From Teredinibacter purpureus (GTDB taxonomy: Bacteria; Pseudomonadota; Gammaproteobacteria; Pseudomonadales; Cellvibrionaceae), in NCBI RefSeq assembly GCF_014217335.1, contig NZ_CP060092.1:2249501-2313500 (forward strand): 64,000 nt of DNA, given 5' to 3'. Below the pieces are notes generated by a model, which saw nothing but the letters and a program-made list of their open reading frames with translations, was not told the origin of the DNA and searched no databases. Made by a program: the position numbers and the translations under genes. Positions 26,855 through 38,074 of the stretch are shown here, one piece after another. The stretch's first letter is position 1. Each line of letters begins with the position of its first letter.

Positions 26855-27145
26855 ATGAAAATTCGTCCTTTACACGATCGTGTTGTGGTTCGCCGCAAGG
26901 AAGAAGAACAAACTTCAGCTGGCGGCATTGTGTTGCCAGGTTCAGCTAAAGAAAAGCCAAATCAAGGCGTAGTTGTTGCTGTTGGCTCCGGCCGCGTATT
27001 AGACAACGGCGAAAACCGTCCTGTTGACGTAAAAGAAGGTGACGTTGTCGTTTTCGGTAAATATGCCGGTAGTGACACTATTGAAGTGAATGGCGAAGAG
27101 CTGGTTATCCTCAGTGAGAGTGATATCAAAGCGATTGTTGAATAA
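26855..27145 (+). CDS. groES: co-chaperonin GroES
   Basis: Heptameric lid of the GroEL chamber. The 96 residues start [14 protein letters not shown] and contain the mobile loop ([19 protein letters not shown]) and the conserved C-terminal [17 protein letters not shown]. An in-frame TTG lies 15 bases earlier; the ATG at 26855 is chosen because GGAGAG sits at 26842-26847 and the product matches GroES exactly. groEL follows 72 bases later. Confidence 0.98.
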   Translation: MKIRPLHDRVVVRRKEEEQTSAGGIVLPGSAKEKPNQGVVVAVGSGRVLDNGENRPVDVKEGDVVVFGKYAGSDTIEVNGEELVILSESDIKAIVE

Positions 27146-27184
27146 TTGCTGGGTAAAGCCCCTGTAAACTTCATTCGAATGTAA

Positions 27185-28867
<1,683 letters not shown>

Positions 28868-28890
28868 GCGTCGTTCGCTAGTATTACCGT

Positions 28891-28920
28891 AAACGGCTCC
28901 CTTTGGGGGCCGTTTCTTTT
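28891..28920 (+). terminator. rho-independent terminator after groEL
   Basis: Stem AAACGGCTCC with GGGGCCGTTT (28891-28900 and 28906-28915, one G-T pair), a 5-base loop and CTTTT after it, 23 bases past the groEL stop. Confidence 0.9.
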
Positions 28921-29102
28921 GGTCTAAAGTAAAGTTAAATAAAGCGTACTTGTTCCTCAATGCTGCTTATTGAAGAGCAATACAGTTGTACTATGGATAT
29001 TGCTACCGATAAAACTGATGGAGTTGTCGTTTGGGCTATATGGCGGCTGGCTCTGAGTCTTTGAATTACATTATTGTTGTACCTTAAAAAGGAATATTAC
29101 AC

Positions 29103-29681
29103 ATGGCAATTGAATTACCCGCTCTGCCTTATGCACAAGATGCTTTGGCACCTCATATTTCCGCTGAAACATTAGCGTTTCATTATGGAAAGCATCACAA
29201 CACTTATGTCGATAAGTTGAATGGTCTGATACCCGGTACTGAGTTTGAGGGTAAAAGCCTAGAGGACATTGTAAAAACTGCTACTGGTGGCGTATTTAAT
29301 AATGCGGCTCAAATTTGGAACCACAGTTTTTACTGGAATTGTTTGTCACCCAATGGTGGTGGACACGCTACCGGCGATATAGCCGATGCCATTAATAAGG
29401 CTTTTGGTTCTTTTGATGCGTTTAAAACCCAGTTTACACAGTCCGCGATTAATAACTTTGGTTCGAGTTGGACGTGGCTGGTGAAAAAAGCCGACGGCAG
29501 TGTTGAAATTGTCAATACATCAAATGCCGCTACACCGTTGACCGATGAGACCGTAACGCCTCTGCTGACGGTCGATCTGTGGGAACACGCTTACTATATT
29601 GACTACCGCAATGCTCGCCCTGCGTACATGGACGCTTTTTGGCAGCTGGTCAATTGGGAGTTTGTTAACAGCAACTTATAA
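29103..29681 (+). CDS. sodB: iron superoxide dismutase
   Basis: Converts superoxide to oxygen and hydrogen peroxide in the cytosol. The 192-residue sequence starts AIELPALPY, with metal ligands H27 (FHYGKHH), H74 (WNHSFYW), D158 and H162 (DLWEHAYYIDY). Iron rather than manganese is favoured by the AAQIWNH context, where Q70 is the iron-type outer-sphere glutamine. It is monocistronic, with its own terminator. No Fur box could be picked out with confidence in the 180 bases upstream. Confidence 0.97.
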   Translation: MAIELPALPYAQDALAPHISAETLAFHYGKHHNTYVDKLNGLIPGTEFEGKSLEDIVKTATGGVFNNAAQIWNHSFYWNCLSPNGGGHATGDIADAINKAFGSFDAFKTQFTQSAINNFGSSWTWLVKKADGSVEIVNTSNAATPLTDETVTPLLTVDLWEHAYYIDYRNARPAYMDAFWQLVNWEFVNSNL

Positions 29682-29704
29682 CCCTAGATCGCGAGAATGA
29701 GTAT

Positions 29705-29738
29705 AAAAACCGTGTTCTTTGGAACACGGTTTTTTTTC
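29705..29738 (+). terminator. rho-independent terminator after sodB
   Basis: A 13-bp stem, AAAAACCGTGTTC with GAACACGGTTTTT, around a TTTG loop and followed by more T residues. It lies 23 bases after the sodB stop. Confidence 0.93.
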
Positions 29739-29867
29739 GCCCAAAATTAAGTGCTGATGGCGGATCAATCCGGCTTAAAAGGGTACGACCAATAAAATGC
29801 GTATCAACAAACTGGCTATACTTTATTGTGGAAGTACCACTTGTGCCGAAAAAACGAGTTCAACAAC

Positions 29868-30548
29868 ATGGATAGTTTTATAACAATAATACTGCGTTAT
29901 AGCGTTTTAATACTGCTCATGTGGGGGTTCTGGAGTGGCGTGTCAGCTGAAACGTTTCGCATGGCAACGCACGAAACTATTCACCACGCATTTCCAGAAG
30001 TCGAGAATCGATTAGTGCTGGCTTACGCCGCCCTAGGGCATACGTTAGAGTTAAAAGAGGTGCCAGTACTGCGTTCTTTAGCGTTAAGTAATAGAGGTGA
30101 CTTAGATGGAGAGCTGATCCGTATACGCTCCATTACCGATTACGCACCCAATTTGCGCCTTATCGACGTTCCGGTAGCTTACGCCGAAGTCGCCATTTTT
30201 ACGGCAGACCAAAGCAATATTCAGACTATCTACGATCTAGCAGGAAAGCGTATCATCACAACGCTGGGCACGAAGCTTCCCAAAGACTTGAGCGAGCAAT
30301 ATGGGTTTAGCTTGATGATGGCGCCAAGTGTCGAGGCCGCGTTTCAAATGGCCTCTCGTGGGAGAGGCGCGGGCGTGTTGTATACCGCTCGGGAGGGCCG
30401 TCAAATATTAGATAAACTGAACCTTACGGGCCTTGCTGGTTGTTATTTGCCCGTTGGGCGTTACCCTCTCTATCACTTCGTACATAAAAAAAATAAACAT
30501 TTAATTGACGATCTCCTTAATGTCCTGAGAGCGTCCGATCAGCTGTGA
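29868..30548 (+). CDS. periplasmic substrate-binding-like protein, orphan
   Basis: A 226-residue exported protein. The signal peptide (residues 1-27) ends GVSA before ETFRMAT. The mature part looks like a short type II periplasmic binding fold (SBP family 3-like): RMATHETIHHAF at the start, NIQTIYDLAGKRIITTLGT at the domain crossover and PSVEAAFQMASRGRGAGVLYT. No permease or ATPase genes are adjacent, so it is not an obvious ABC transporter component; such orphans can be sensors or quinoprotein accessories. The ATG at 29868 is preferred over an upstream TTG because it gives a normal signal peptide. Confidence 0.6.
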   Translation: MDSFITIILRYSVLILLMWGFWSGVSAETFRMATHETIHHAFPEVENRLVLAYAALGHTLELKEVPVLRSLALSNRGDLDGELIRIRSITDYAPNLRLIDVPVAYAEVAIFTADQSNIQTIYDLAGKRIITTLGTKLPKDLSEQYGFSLMMAPSVEAAFQMASRGRGAGVLYTAREGRQILDKLNLTGLAGCYLPVGRYPLYHFVHKKNKHLIDDLLNVLRASDQL

Positions 30549-30636
30549 ACGAGATATTGGGATTGCATTTTTACAGTGCTGGTATAAAGTAAGCTGTTCT
30601 TTTTAACGACAATAAACTACATATTTGGGGCTAATT

Positions 30637-31275
30637 ATGGAGATTGTAGATTTCCTATTCCGTTGGGCACACTTACTCTTTGGCATTACATGGATTGGAA
30701 TGCTGTACTACTTCAACTTTATTCAAACGGAATACTTCAAGGAAGCTGATGGTTCCGCGCTGCCAGACGTTAAAGCGAAGCTCGCGCCGCGTGCTTTGTG
30801 GTGGTTTCGTTGGGGCGCGATGTTTACCTTTGTTTCAGGTGTTATTCTTCTTGGCGGTGTTCAGCACAAGACCTTAATGAACGATTACATCATTTTAGGT
30901 GCCTTACTCGGTACGTTTATGTTCCTTAACGTTTGGTTAATTATTTGGCCAAAGCAGAAGATTATTCTGGGCTTGGCCGAAGGTGATGCCGCCGCTTCAG
31001 CGCCAAAAGCAGCGCTAGCTTCGCGAACTAACACGTTATTTTCTGGGCCTATGGCTTTTTGTATGCTGGCTTCGCCGCACTTAGGGTATAGCGCAGACTA
31101 TCTGGTTGCGGCTAATGGCGCTAGTTTGGGCTTGTGGCTATCGATTGCTTTGGCTGTATTGCTTCAGGTAAATGCAATAGTGGGCAAACCTGGGCCTATC
31201 GCCAGCGTTCGTGGTGTGATTCACATGAGTCTTGCGTTAACTGCGGTATTCTTCTTGCTTAATCTATACCTATAA
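30637..31275 (+). CDS. urate hydroxylase PuuD-like membrane protein, stand-alone membrane domain
   Basis: A 212-residue integral membrane protein that resembles the N-terminal membrane domain of PuuD-type urate hydroxylases: RWAHLLFGITWIGMLYYFNFIQ at the start, WWFRWGAMFTFVSGVILL, then a run of helices and HMSLALTAVFFLLN at the end. Full-length PuuD carries a C-terminal cytochrome c domain, which is missing here, and no purine-catabolic gene is nearby. Assignment to the family is moderately sure, but urate as the substrate is doubtful. ATG 30637 is chosen over an in-frame TTG 12 bases upstream. Confidence 0.65.
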   Translation: MEIVDFLFRWAHLLFGITWIGMLYYFNFIQTEYFKEADGSALPDVKAKLAPRALWWFRWGAMFTFVSGVILLGGVQHKTLMNDYIILGALLGTFMFLNVWLIIWPKQKIILGLAEGDAAASAPKAALASRTNTLFSGPMAFCMLASPHLGYSADYLVAANGASLGLWLSIALAVLLQVNAIVGKPGPIASVRGVIHMSLALTAVFFLLNLYL

Positions 31276-31298
31276 CAACCTTACCGACTACAACACGT

Positions 31299-31326
31299 CG
31301 AACGCCCTTATGGGGGTTCGGCTTTC
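31299..31326 (+). terminator. weak terminator-like hairpin
   Basis: CGAACGCCC pairs with GGGGGTTCG (31299-31307 and 31312-31320) with one internal G-G mismatch and a 4-base loop; the tail GCTTTCCC has few T residues. Termination here would be partial. Confidence 0.35.
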
Positions 31327-31347
31327 CCTTATTTCTGGTTTAGTTTC

Positions 31348-32076
31348 ATGAACGATCGAAAAGAACCCACTTTAAACCCTATTCGTCCAGAGCAGGATGA
31401 GATAGTCAGACATCGTCAGCGCTCAACGCCGCCTAAGGCATCCGCCAAAGTGCACACGCCTGTACGCCCTGTCATCGTTAAATCGCCGTTGGCGCCCATT
31501 GCTTTTATGCTGGCCATTGCGGGTGTTGGTTTGGCAGGTTTTTCGTATTGGCAATTAGTGCAAACCCAGCAAACTCTCTCGGCAGCAGATGCTCGAATCG
31601 TTGCTCTCGAAGGACAGTTACAGTTAACGGGTGACGAATCCAGCGCCTCGGTTACCGCTTTACAGGCAAAACTGAAATGGGCCGATTCAGAAATTCGTAA
31701 ATTGTGGGGTGTATCGTACGACCGCAACAAGAAAGATATAGCAGAGAACAAACAGCAAATTGCAGTGCTTAAAAATGGCGCGAAATCGGTCGACAGCAAA
31801 ATTCAAACGGCGCTTAAGAACACGACAGCCGAAATTAATCTAATTAATGATTTACTCGACTCTCAGCAAAGCGCTATGAGCGGGGTGGAAAGTAAAGCCC
31901 TATCGCAGACGACTCAAGTACAGGCGCTTACTGATAAAATCCGTTTATTAGAAAAAACGGAGGCAGACCTTAAACGCCGTATTAGCACTAACGAAGAGGC
32001 TATTCAGGCTATCGATGCTTTTCGCCGCAGTGTTAATCAACAACTGCTACAGTTAAATACCGAGCGAATGCCTTAG
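31348..32076 (+). CDS. hypothetical single-pass membrane protein with coiled coil
   Basis: I do not recognise the family. The 242 residues comprise a basic, proline-rich cytoplasmic N-terminus (1-45), one membrane helix (about 48-68, APIAFMLAIAGVGLAGFSYW) and a long periplasmic helical region (about 75-240) with heptad-like patterns rich in Q, L, K and A (ALQAKLKWADSEIRKLWG, ALTDKIRLLEKTEADLKRRI). Such proteins often act as envelope scaffolds. It precedes a class I fumarase by 131 bases, probably by chance. Confidence 0.7.
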   Translation: MNDRKEPTLNPIRPEQDEIVRHRQRSTPPKASAKVHTPVRPVIVKSPLAPIAFMLAIAGVGLAGFSYWQLVQTQQTLSAADARIVALEGQLQLTGDESSASVTALQAKLKWADSEIRKLWGVSYDRNKKDIAENKQQIAVLKNGAKSVDSKIQTALKNTTAEINLINDLLDSQQSAMSGVESKALSQTTQVQALTDKIRLLEKTEADLKRRISTNEEAIQAIDAFRRSVNQQLLQLNTERMP

Positions 32077-32207
32077 GCCTATTTGTCTCTTTATTATTCG
32101 CTTCTTTATGATTTACCACTCTCTGAAAAAATACTCAGAGGGTGTAAAATACCTATCACTTAGCTCTATGAGCGCCCCCTTTTAATCGTTTCAAGCTGGA
32201 ACCCTCC

Positions 32208-33728
32208 ATGACTACAGTAATCCGTCAGGAAGACATCATTGCCAGTGTGGCAGATGCCTTGCAGTTTATTTCTTATTATCACCCTAAAGATTTTATCGAC
32301 GCCGTACACGATGCATATCAGCGAGAGGCCAACCCCGCGGCAAAAGACGCTATGGCTCAAATTCTGATTAACTCTCGCATGTGTGCGCAGGGGCATCGGC
32401 CTATCTGTCAAGACACCGGTATTGTGACGGCCTTTGTGAATGTAGGTATGGAAACTCAGGTGGAAGGTGGTATGAGTTTCGATGAGATTATTAATCAAGG
32501 TGTGCGTGAAGCGTATCAAAATCCGGATAATGTCTTACGGGCTTCTATCCTTTCTGATCCCGACGGGGCTCGAAAAAATACAGGGGATAACACGCCAGCG
32601 GTTATTCATTACAAAATGGTGCCGGGTAACACCATCGATATTCATGTGGCAGCTAAAGGCGGTGGTTCTGAAGCAAAATCAAAATTTGCCATGCTAAACC
32701 CTTCTGATTCTGTTGTTGATTGGGTGCTTAATATCGTACCCACAATGGGCGCGGGGTGGTGTCCACCTGGCATGCTGGGTATTGGCATTGGTGGGACAGC
32801 AGAAAAAGCCATGCTACTCGCGAAAGAAGCATTATTAGACCCCGTAAACATCCAAGATTTACGGGAGAAGGGTGCGAGTAATCGGGCTGAAGAATTACGA
32901 TTAGAGTTGATGGATAAAGTGAACGCTCTAGGCATCGGTGCACAGGGTTTAGGTGGCCTTACCACGGTGCTAGATGTCAAAGTTAAGGATTTTCCTACAC
33001 ACGCGGCGAATAAGGCGATAGCGCTCATTCCGAATTGCGCCGCCACGCGCCACGCGCATTTTACGTTAACGGGCGAAGGTCCAGCATTGCAAACACCACC
33101 GGCACTAGAAGATTGGCCCGAAGTGAGCTGGGAAGTAGGCGATAGTGTAGAACGAGTAGATTTAGATAGCATAACACCTGAGGCAATTGCACAGTGGCAG
33201 CCGGGTCAGACACTATTGTTAAATGGTAAATTGTTGACCGGTCGAGATGCTGCGCATAAGCGGTTGGTGGAAATGATTGAAAACGGCGACGAAATGCCCG
33301 TTGATTTCACTAATAAATTTATTTATTACGTAGGCCCAGTAGATCCCGTTGGTGACGAAGTTGTAGGCCCTGCCGGCCCAACTACCGCCACTCGAATGGA
33401 TAAATTTACCCGAACGGTACTAGAAAAGACCGGTTTGATTGGAATGGTCGGCAAGGCCGAGCGCGGCCCAGTTGCCATCGAGGCAATTAAAGATAATAAA
33501 GCGGTCTATTTAATGGCTGTTGGTGGCGCGGCGTACTTAGTTTCTAAAGCTATTGTGGGAGCGAAAGTCCTCGCGTTTGAAGATTTGGGTATGGAAGCGA
33601 TTTATGAGTTTGAGGTAAAGGATATGCCGGTTACTGTCGCAGTGGATAGTGAAGGTGTTTCCGTTCATCAAACGGGGCCTAAAATCTGGCAAGCGAAAAT
33701 CAAAGAGCAAGCACTTAACCTACAATAG
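32208..33728 (+). CDS. fumA: class I fumarate hydratase (4Fe-4S)
   Basis: Interconverts fumarate and malate in the TCA cycle using an oxygen-labile 4Fe-4S cluster. The 506-residue single chain has the alpha domain with cluster cysteines at C67 (RPICQDTG), C185 (GAGWCPPG) and C277 ([12 protein letters not shown]), and the beta domain from about residue 320 ([37 protein letters not shown]). Archaeal and some bacterial enzymes split these domains; here they are fused as in E. coli FumA. The symbol reflects class; tartrate dehydratase activity cannot be excluded. Confidence 0.93.
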   Translation: MTTVIRQEDIIASVADALQFISYYHPKDFIDAVHDAYQREANPAAKDAMAQILINSRMCAQGHRPICQDTGIVTAFVNVGMETQVEGGMSFDEIINQGVREAYQNPDNVLRASILSDPDGARKNTGDNTPAVIHYKMVPGNTIDIHVAAKGGGSEAKSKFAMLNPSDSVVDWVLNIVPTMGAGWCPPGMLGIGIGGTAEKAMLLAKEALLDPVNIQDLREKGASNRAEELRLELMDKVNALGIGAQGLGGLTTVLDVKVKDFPTHAANKAIALIPNCAATRHAHFTLTGEGPALQTPPALEDWPEVSWEVGDSVERVDLDSITPEAIAQWQPGQTLLLNGKLLTGRDAAHKRLVEMIENGDEMPVDFTNKFIYYVGPVDPVGDEVVGPAGPTTATRMDKFTRTVLEKTGLIGMVGKAERGPVAIEAIKDNKAVYLMAVGGAAYLVSKAIVGAKVLAFEDLGMEAIYEFEVKDMPVTVAVDSEGVSVHQTGPKIWQAKIKEQALNLQ

Positions 33729-33807
33729 AGTAGCCTCCCAGCCCGTTGAGTATTCGCGTGTCTGGGAGTGTCTTTCATTGATTATCGCTTCAACAAGGAA
33801 CGTCCTT

Positions 33808-34155
33808 ATGCTTAATGCTATACCGTTAAAGGAGCAACATTGCGACGCTTGTCGAGCGGATGCTCCAAGGCTCAGTGAGGGCGCTCTCGCAGAATTACAA
33901 AAGACCTTGCCGCAGTGGAAAATAATAACGGTAGATTCTATCGCGCAGCTTGAACGAGCCTTTCTGTTTGCCAACTTTAGTGAAGCAATGGCGTTTGCTC
34001 AGGCCGTAGGTGAATTAGCTGAAGCCGAAGGTCACCACCCTGCTTTGCTAGTGGAGTGGGGCAGGGTGACAGTGCGTTGGTGGACACATAAAATAGGTGG
34101 GTTGCACCGCAATGATGTACTAATGGCCGCAAAAACTAATTCTCTCCCGTTGTAA
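33808..34155 (+). CDS. phhB: 4a-hydroxytetrahydrobiopterin dehydratase
   Basis: Dehydrates pterin-4a-carbinolamine, normally to regenerate the cofactor of phenylalanine hydroxylase. The 115 residues contain [22 protein letters not shown], the family's His-rich active site, and [13 protein letters not shown] at the C-terminus. The reading frame is open upstream for another 53 codons, overlapping fumA, but AAGGAA at 33795-33800 and homology fix the ATG at 33808. No phhA is adjacent. Stand-alone members also recycle molybdopterin-type or other pterins. Confidence 0.9.
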   Translation: MLNAIPLKEQHCDACRADAPRLSEGALAELQKTLPQWKIITVDSIAQLERAFLFANFSEAMAFAQAVGELAEAEGHHPALLVEWGRVTVRWWTHKIGGLHRNDVLMAAKTNSLPL

Positions 34156-34313
34156 CTCGGGTGTCGCCCGATTCATTTTATTCCAAAACAGCCTATTCAC
34201 ACCCTCACGCTTGGTGCTTCACCGCTATACTTCAGTTAGTGACAGATTAGTGATTTGTACACGTGGACGTATATTTGAAAGGAAAAATGCATAGTTGAAA
34301 GCGGCGAGGTGAA

Positions 34314-36404
34314 GTGGCCCTCATGCGTATTAGTGATAGTAGACTCAAGACAAAGCTTACATTAATGGCCGTATTGTCTGCCGCTGCAGCGATATTGTGT
34401 GTGGTGATTGCGTTCGTCATTCAAGATCTACAGCTCGTAAACCGTATAAAAAGTGAACAAACAAAAACTCACAATAACGTCTTAGCCAATCATCTTGCGA
34501 TTGCGCTTAGAGAGCCTTATCCAATACTTGTTGAGCAGCTACTGAAAACGTCAATCAGTGAGCACGGCATTATCGCCGCCGCTGTTGTGGGCCCATCCGA
34601 TAGGGTCTATGCGAGTCACCAGTTCAAAGGTATCGAGAATGGCCAGCGAGCCTCTCCTACGCAACTCAACACGCTGGTACAGGCCCAGAATAATCACGCT
34701 CCTGTTAGTGTTCATTACACAAAAGTCCCATTAGAGGGGAATCGGTACGCAACATTAGTCACCGTAGTTAGCCGTTCTGATGTGCAAAAACGTATTGGCT
34801 TTATGATGGGGTATTCCGCCATGGCGGCAGTTCTTGCGCTACTCATCGCGACCGCTATTTCTTGGTTTGTACAAAAAGTTGTCTCTCAGCCCATTCGCCG
34901 GTTAATTGCTCTATCTCGTGGCGTAAAGTCGACGGGCGATTACGGTGTAAGAGCGATTGTTACGGGGCGAGATGAATTGGGCGAATTGGCGCAGGGCTTT
35001 AACGATATGCTCGAGCAAATTCAAGCACGCGATCAAAACTTAGAAAAACAAGTGCGTCAACGAACGCGCGAACTCGAAGAGCTTGCTGACGCGTTTCGGT
35101 ATCGAGCGCTTCACGATGCCTTGACGGGTTTGCCCAACCGAGCGTTGCTGCGCGAAGAATTCTATCGTGCGGTAGCGCATGCGAACCGTTCAGGCTTGTC
35201 ATTTGCGCTTATGCTTATTGATCTCGACGATTTCAAAGCGGTAAACGATACCTACGGCCATGACGTGGGTGACGAACTTCTGCAGCAATTTGCACGACGT
35301 TTACAAGACAGTGTTCGGGGTGAAGACCGCGTGTGCCGGTTAGGTGGCGATGAATTTGTAGCGCTTATGGAAGGGATTGGCAGCGACGCCATGATTCAAA
35401 CCATTGGCGAGAATTTACGCGTAGATTTGGATAATGACCTAATAATTCGAGATAAGCCGATGCATATTACCGTTAGCATAGGCGCAAGTCTTTACCCTAA
35501 GAACGGCAAGCAGCTGACCGAGTTAAAACGAAAAGCTGATATCGCTATGTACGCCTCTAAGGCGGGCGGTAAAAACCAGCTAACCATTTATACTGCCAGC
35601 GTGGAGCAGGGTTCATCAGCGTTATTGGTAGCACAAGCTCAACTTGCAAAAGCAATTGGCAAGCATGAAATTAAAGTTGATTATCAACCGCAAGTGGACA
35701 TAGAAGCGGGTAGTTTGGTGGCAGCAGAGGCCTTAGTGCGTTGGCATCACCCTGAGCAAGGTATTTTGCTGCCGAAAGACTTTATTGCGCTAGCCGAAGA
35801 GACGGGCCTTATTCAATCTATCGATCTCTATGTGTTGGATTGCGCTTGTAGACAAAGTGCCGAATGGTTGCGGGTGTTAGGCCGTGTTATTCCTGTGTCG
35901 GTTAACTTGTCTGGTGTTCATTTTCGTACGATAGAACTTGTCGATACCATTCGTGCTACCCTGAAGGCGCACCAGTTAACGAGCGAGCATTTGATTGTTG
36001 AGCTTACTCAATCCGTTTTAGGTGAGGATGAGCGAACAACACAAGACGTTGTAGCGGCTATACAAAAATTAAAGGTGCGCGTAGCACTGGATAATTTTGG
36101 GGTGGCCGATGCATCTTTGCATTATATGCGCAGTTTTCAAGTTGATATTGTAAAACTCGATAAAAGTTTTTCCCGTTTTGTTCATGAGAGCGAACGAGAA
36201 AACAAACTGGCTAAAGGTATTGTTGAAATGGCCAAACATTACGGTGTTGTTTTGGTCGCGGAAGGGGTTGAGTCAGAATCGCAAGCGCATAGTTTAACGT
36301 CACTCGGTTGTCATGTTATGCAAGGATATTGGTGCGCTAAACCTTGTGAAAACTACGCTTTTGAACGTTGGCTAGCAATGTTTGATCAAAACTACGTCGC
36401 ATAA
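34314..36404 (+). CDS. membrane GGDEF-EAL protein with degenerate EAL site
   Basis: A cyclic-di-GMP protein of 696 residues: membrane helix (about 15-37), periplasmic sensor region (about 40-160, CHASE8-like), second helix (about 163-187), HAMP (about 188-240), GGDEF (about 263-430) and EAL (about 440-690). GGDEF is intact at 344-348, with an RxxD inhibitory site at 335-338. The EAL motif (472-474), N531, E563, K614 and E650 are present, but the metal-binding DD pair reads D593-N594 and the loop-6 motif is eroded (NFGVADAS). A diguanylate cyclase with a weak or regulatory EAL is therefore likely. GTG 34314 is chosen because GAGGTG (34306-34311) precedes it; ATG 34323 is the alternative. Confidence 0.92.
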   Translation: MALMRISDSRLKTKLTLMAVLSAAAAILCVVIAFVIQDLQLVNRIKSEQTKTHNNVLANHLAIALREPYPILVEQLLKTSISEHGIIAAAVVGPSDRVYASHQFKGIENGQRASPTQLNTLVQAQNNHAPVSVHYTKVPLEGNRYATLVTVVSRSDVQKRIGFMMGYSAMAAVLALLIATAISWFVQKVVSQPIRRLIALSRGVKSTGDYGVRAIVTGRDELGELAQGFNDMLEQIQARDQNLEKQVRQRTRELEELADAFRYRALHDALTGLPNRALLREEFYRAVAHANRSGLSFALMLIDLDDFKAVNDTYGHDVGDELLQQFARRLQDSVRGEDRVCRLGGDEFVALMEGIGSDAMIQTIGENLRVDLDNDLIIRDKPMHITVSIGASLYPKNGKQLTELKRKADIAMYASKAGGKNQLTIYTASVEQGSSALLVAQAQLAKAIGKHEIKVDYQPQVDIEAGSLVAAEALVRWHHPEQGILLPKDFIALAEETGLIQSIDLYVLDCACRQSAEWLRVLGRVIPVSVNLSGVHFRTIELVDTIRATLKAHQLTSEHLIVELTQSVLGEDERTTQDVVAAIQKLKVRVALDNFGVADASLHYMRSFQVDIVKLDKSFSRFVHESERENKLAKGIVEMAKHYGVVLVAEGVESESQAHSLTSLGCHVMQGYWCAKPCENYAFERWLAMFDQNYVA

Positions 36405-36462
36405 TGGTGGCTTTAGTATCATAATAAAATAGACATTTTCTTCAATATTTTGAGAGTTCACT

Positions 36463-36669
36463 ATGACCGAGACGACAAAAATTTCTGACAATGTGGTTCC
36501 ACTGAAAAGGAAGAAGCCGGCCGAAATACATAAAGGGAAATCGCTTTGTCGCCACGGCTTTCATAAGTGGATAATAAAACAAGAAAAGCAATTCGATGTT
36601 AAGAAAGGTAAGTTGGTTACCCTTTGCAAATGTTCACGTTGCGGCAAAGAAAAAGTAGAACTCAAATAA
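36463..36669 (+). CDS. small zinc-ribbon-like hypothetical protein
   Basis: A basic 68-residue protein of unknown function. It has a putative metal site made of C39 and H41 (SLCRHGFHKW) and a C-terminal pair of cysteines in CKCSRCGKEK, a short zinc-ribbon-like pattern. Lysine-rich segments flank it, which would suit nucleic acid or ribosome contact, but that is only a suggestion. It lies 58 bases after the GGDEF-EAL gene on the same strand. Confidence 0.7.
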   Translation: MTETTKISDNVVPLKRKKPAEIHKGKSLCRHGFHKWIIKQEKQFDVKKGKLVTLCKCSRCGKEKVELK

Positions 36670-36709
36670 TGATGACGTTATTGCGCTCGTAGCTGGGGTG
36701 TTATTAATA

Positions 36710-37615
36710 CTATAGCGCTGGGATGAACGGAGACATAACGATATCAGTTGTTCTATAGGGGCACGCAAAGCTCACTTTTTTACCTGCTTTTATGCGAAAA
36801 CGTACGGCTCTTTCCACCGTAGGCCAAGGCGTTTCGTCCCACAAAATTTCTGCTTCGCCCGTTAGGTAAATATGGCTTCCCGTTTTAAAGTCAACCAGTA
36901 AAATTCCCGTTCTTGCATCTTCGCTTAAATTCCCTAAGGTGTTGAAAAAGTTGTTTCCACTATAGTCGGGAAAAACAAAGTGGTAATCGTCTTCGATTAG
37001 AATGAAGCCTGGCGCCCCACCTCTGTGAGATACATCAAAATCTGAATGGGCACTGGCAATAAAAAAAGTATCTGCACGGCTTAATTCCCTTTTTAGGCTA
37101 TCGTCAAACACGGTGAAATCGGTCGCTACAGATTCAGATGGCTCGGTGATAATCTCCTGTAACTGCTGATGTATGTATTTGGGGCAATTACCAAAACTTT
37201 GCTGAATGTTAACGTCTAAACGTATTGTATCCCCCATTCTTTGCACATAATCGACTAGCCCGTTGACGCGATTGCGTCTTCGTGTAGGCCACTCTAACCC
37301 TAGCATGCCTAATTTTTTATTCGGGTGGAGGTGTTCTAGTAGTGGGTCATAGGGGTTCGAATTAAAAAATAATCGTAGGTTTTTTGGGTCGGGCGATTGT
37401 ATAAACCCCGATTCCCCGTATACCGCTGTGGCCCAAATGTTGTGGGCAGAATCATCAGAGCCAAGAAACATCATAGGAAGGTTTTCATAAAAACTACGGT
37501 GTTGCTCCGGCATAACTGTTCGGATAACTTTTTTACCGATAGCCTCCATTTTGGCTTTCACACCTAAGCGCGATTGTATGGCAGTTTCTCCAGCGTGAAA
37601 CGGGGAATTACTCAT
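36710..37615 (-). CDS. pyridoxamine 5'-phosphate oxidase-family flavin-binding protein
   Basis: A 301-residue cytosolic protein with a split-barrel flavin-binding fold. Family cues are QHRSFYENLPMMFLGSDDSAHNIWATAVYG near residue 40, NPYDPLLEHLHPNKKLGMLGLE, and a second barrel-like part with FFIASAHSDFDVSHRGGAPGFI, GNNFFNTLGNLSEDARTGILLVDF and LTGEAEILWDE. Substrate is unknown; relatives are annotated as general stress or ferredoxin-fused oxidoreductases. It is second in an operon with the VOC protein (3-base gap), and both lie divergent from a TetR regulator that probably controls them. Confidence 0.8.
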   Translation of the reverse strand: MSNSPFHAGETAIQSRLGVKAKMEAIGKKVIRTVMPEQHRSFYENLPMMFLGSDDSAHNIWATAVYGESGFIQSPDPKNLRLFFNSNPYDPLLEHLHPNKKLGMLGLEWPTRRRNRVNGLVDYVQRMGDTIRLDVNIQQSFGNCPKYIHQQLQEIITEPSESVATDFTVFDDSLKRELSRADTFFIASAHSDFDVSHRGGAPGFILIEDDYHFVFPDYSGNNFFNTLGNLSEDARTGILLVDFKTGSHIYLTGEAEILWDETPWPTVERAVRFRIKAGKKVSFACPYRTTDIVMSPFIPAL

Positions 37616-37618
37616 GGC

Positions 37619-38053
37619 TTAGCCCTCTGGTAGTGCTATGAATTCGACACGCAAGCCGCCAGGGATCGTTACCATCATGTGGGTAACGGGTGAACTATTT
37701 AAGGCTTCGGGTGCAAACTCTAATGTGGCGCCGTCATAATGTTCTATGGCCTTCTGAAGGGTTTCGAGTTGATCAATACCGCCAACCTTTATAGCGAAAT
37801 GGTGTAATCCCACGTTTTGCTTGCGATCAAAGTGAACCATTTTTTGTGGGGTTTGTACTTGCCATAGCGTTAACATAGTAATGCCATCACTAATAAAAAT
37901 TGCGGGATAATCGGGTTTTTCTCCGACACGTTTATAGCCTAAGACTGATTCAAAAAAATCAGCAGTGTTATGAATATTGGGAACGGTGAGCCCCAAATGA
38001 TGGAGGCCATGGGTGCTGACATTGGTGTTTTGAGTGGGTGAAGGTAAAGGCAT
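37619..38053 (-). CDS. VOC superfamily (glyoxalase/dioxygenase-like) protein
   Basis: A 144-residue protein with the paired beta-alpha-beta-beta-beta modules of the vicinal oxygen chelate fold. Module one starts GLHHLGLTVPNIHNTADFFESVLGY and module two VGLHHFAIKVGGIDQL; it ends GGLRVEFIALPEG. Candidate metal ligands are the first His of each module and the E of VEF. The reaction is unknown. It is the first gene of the TetR-linked operon, with AAGGAA as ribosome site about 9 bases before the ATG. Confidence 0.85.
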   Translation of the reverse strand: MPLPSPTQNTNVSTHGLHHLGLTVPNIHNTADFFESVLGYKRVGEKPDYPAIFISDGITMLTLWQVQTPQKMVHFDRKQNVGLHHFAIKVGGIDQLETLQKAIEHYDGATLEFAPEALNSSPVTHMMVTIPGGLRVEFIALPEG

Positions 38054-38074
38054 TGCATTGGTTCCTTGCTGTTT

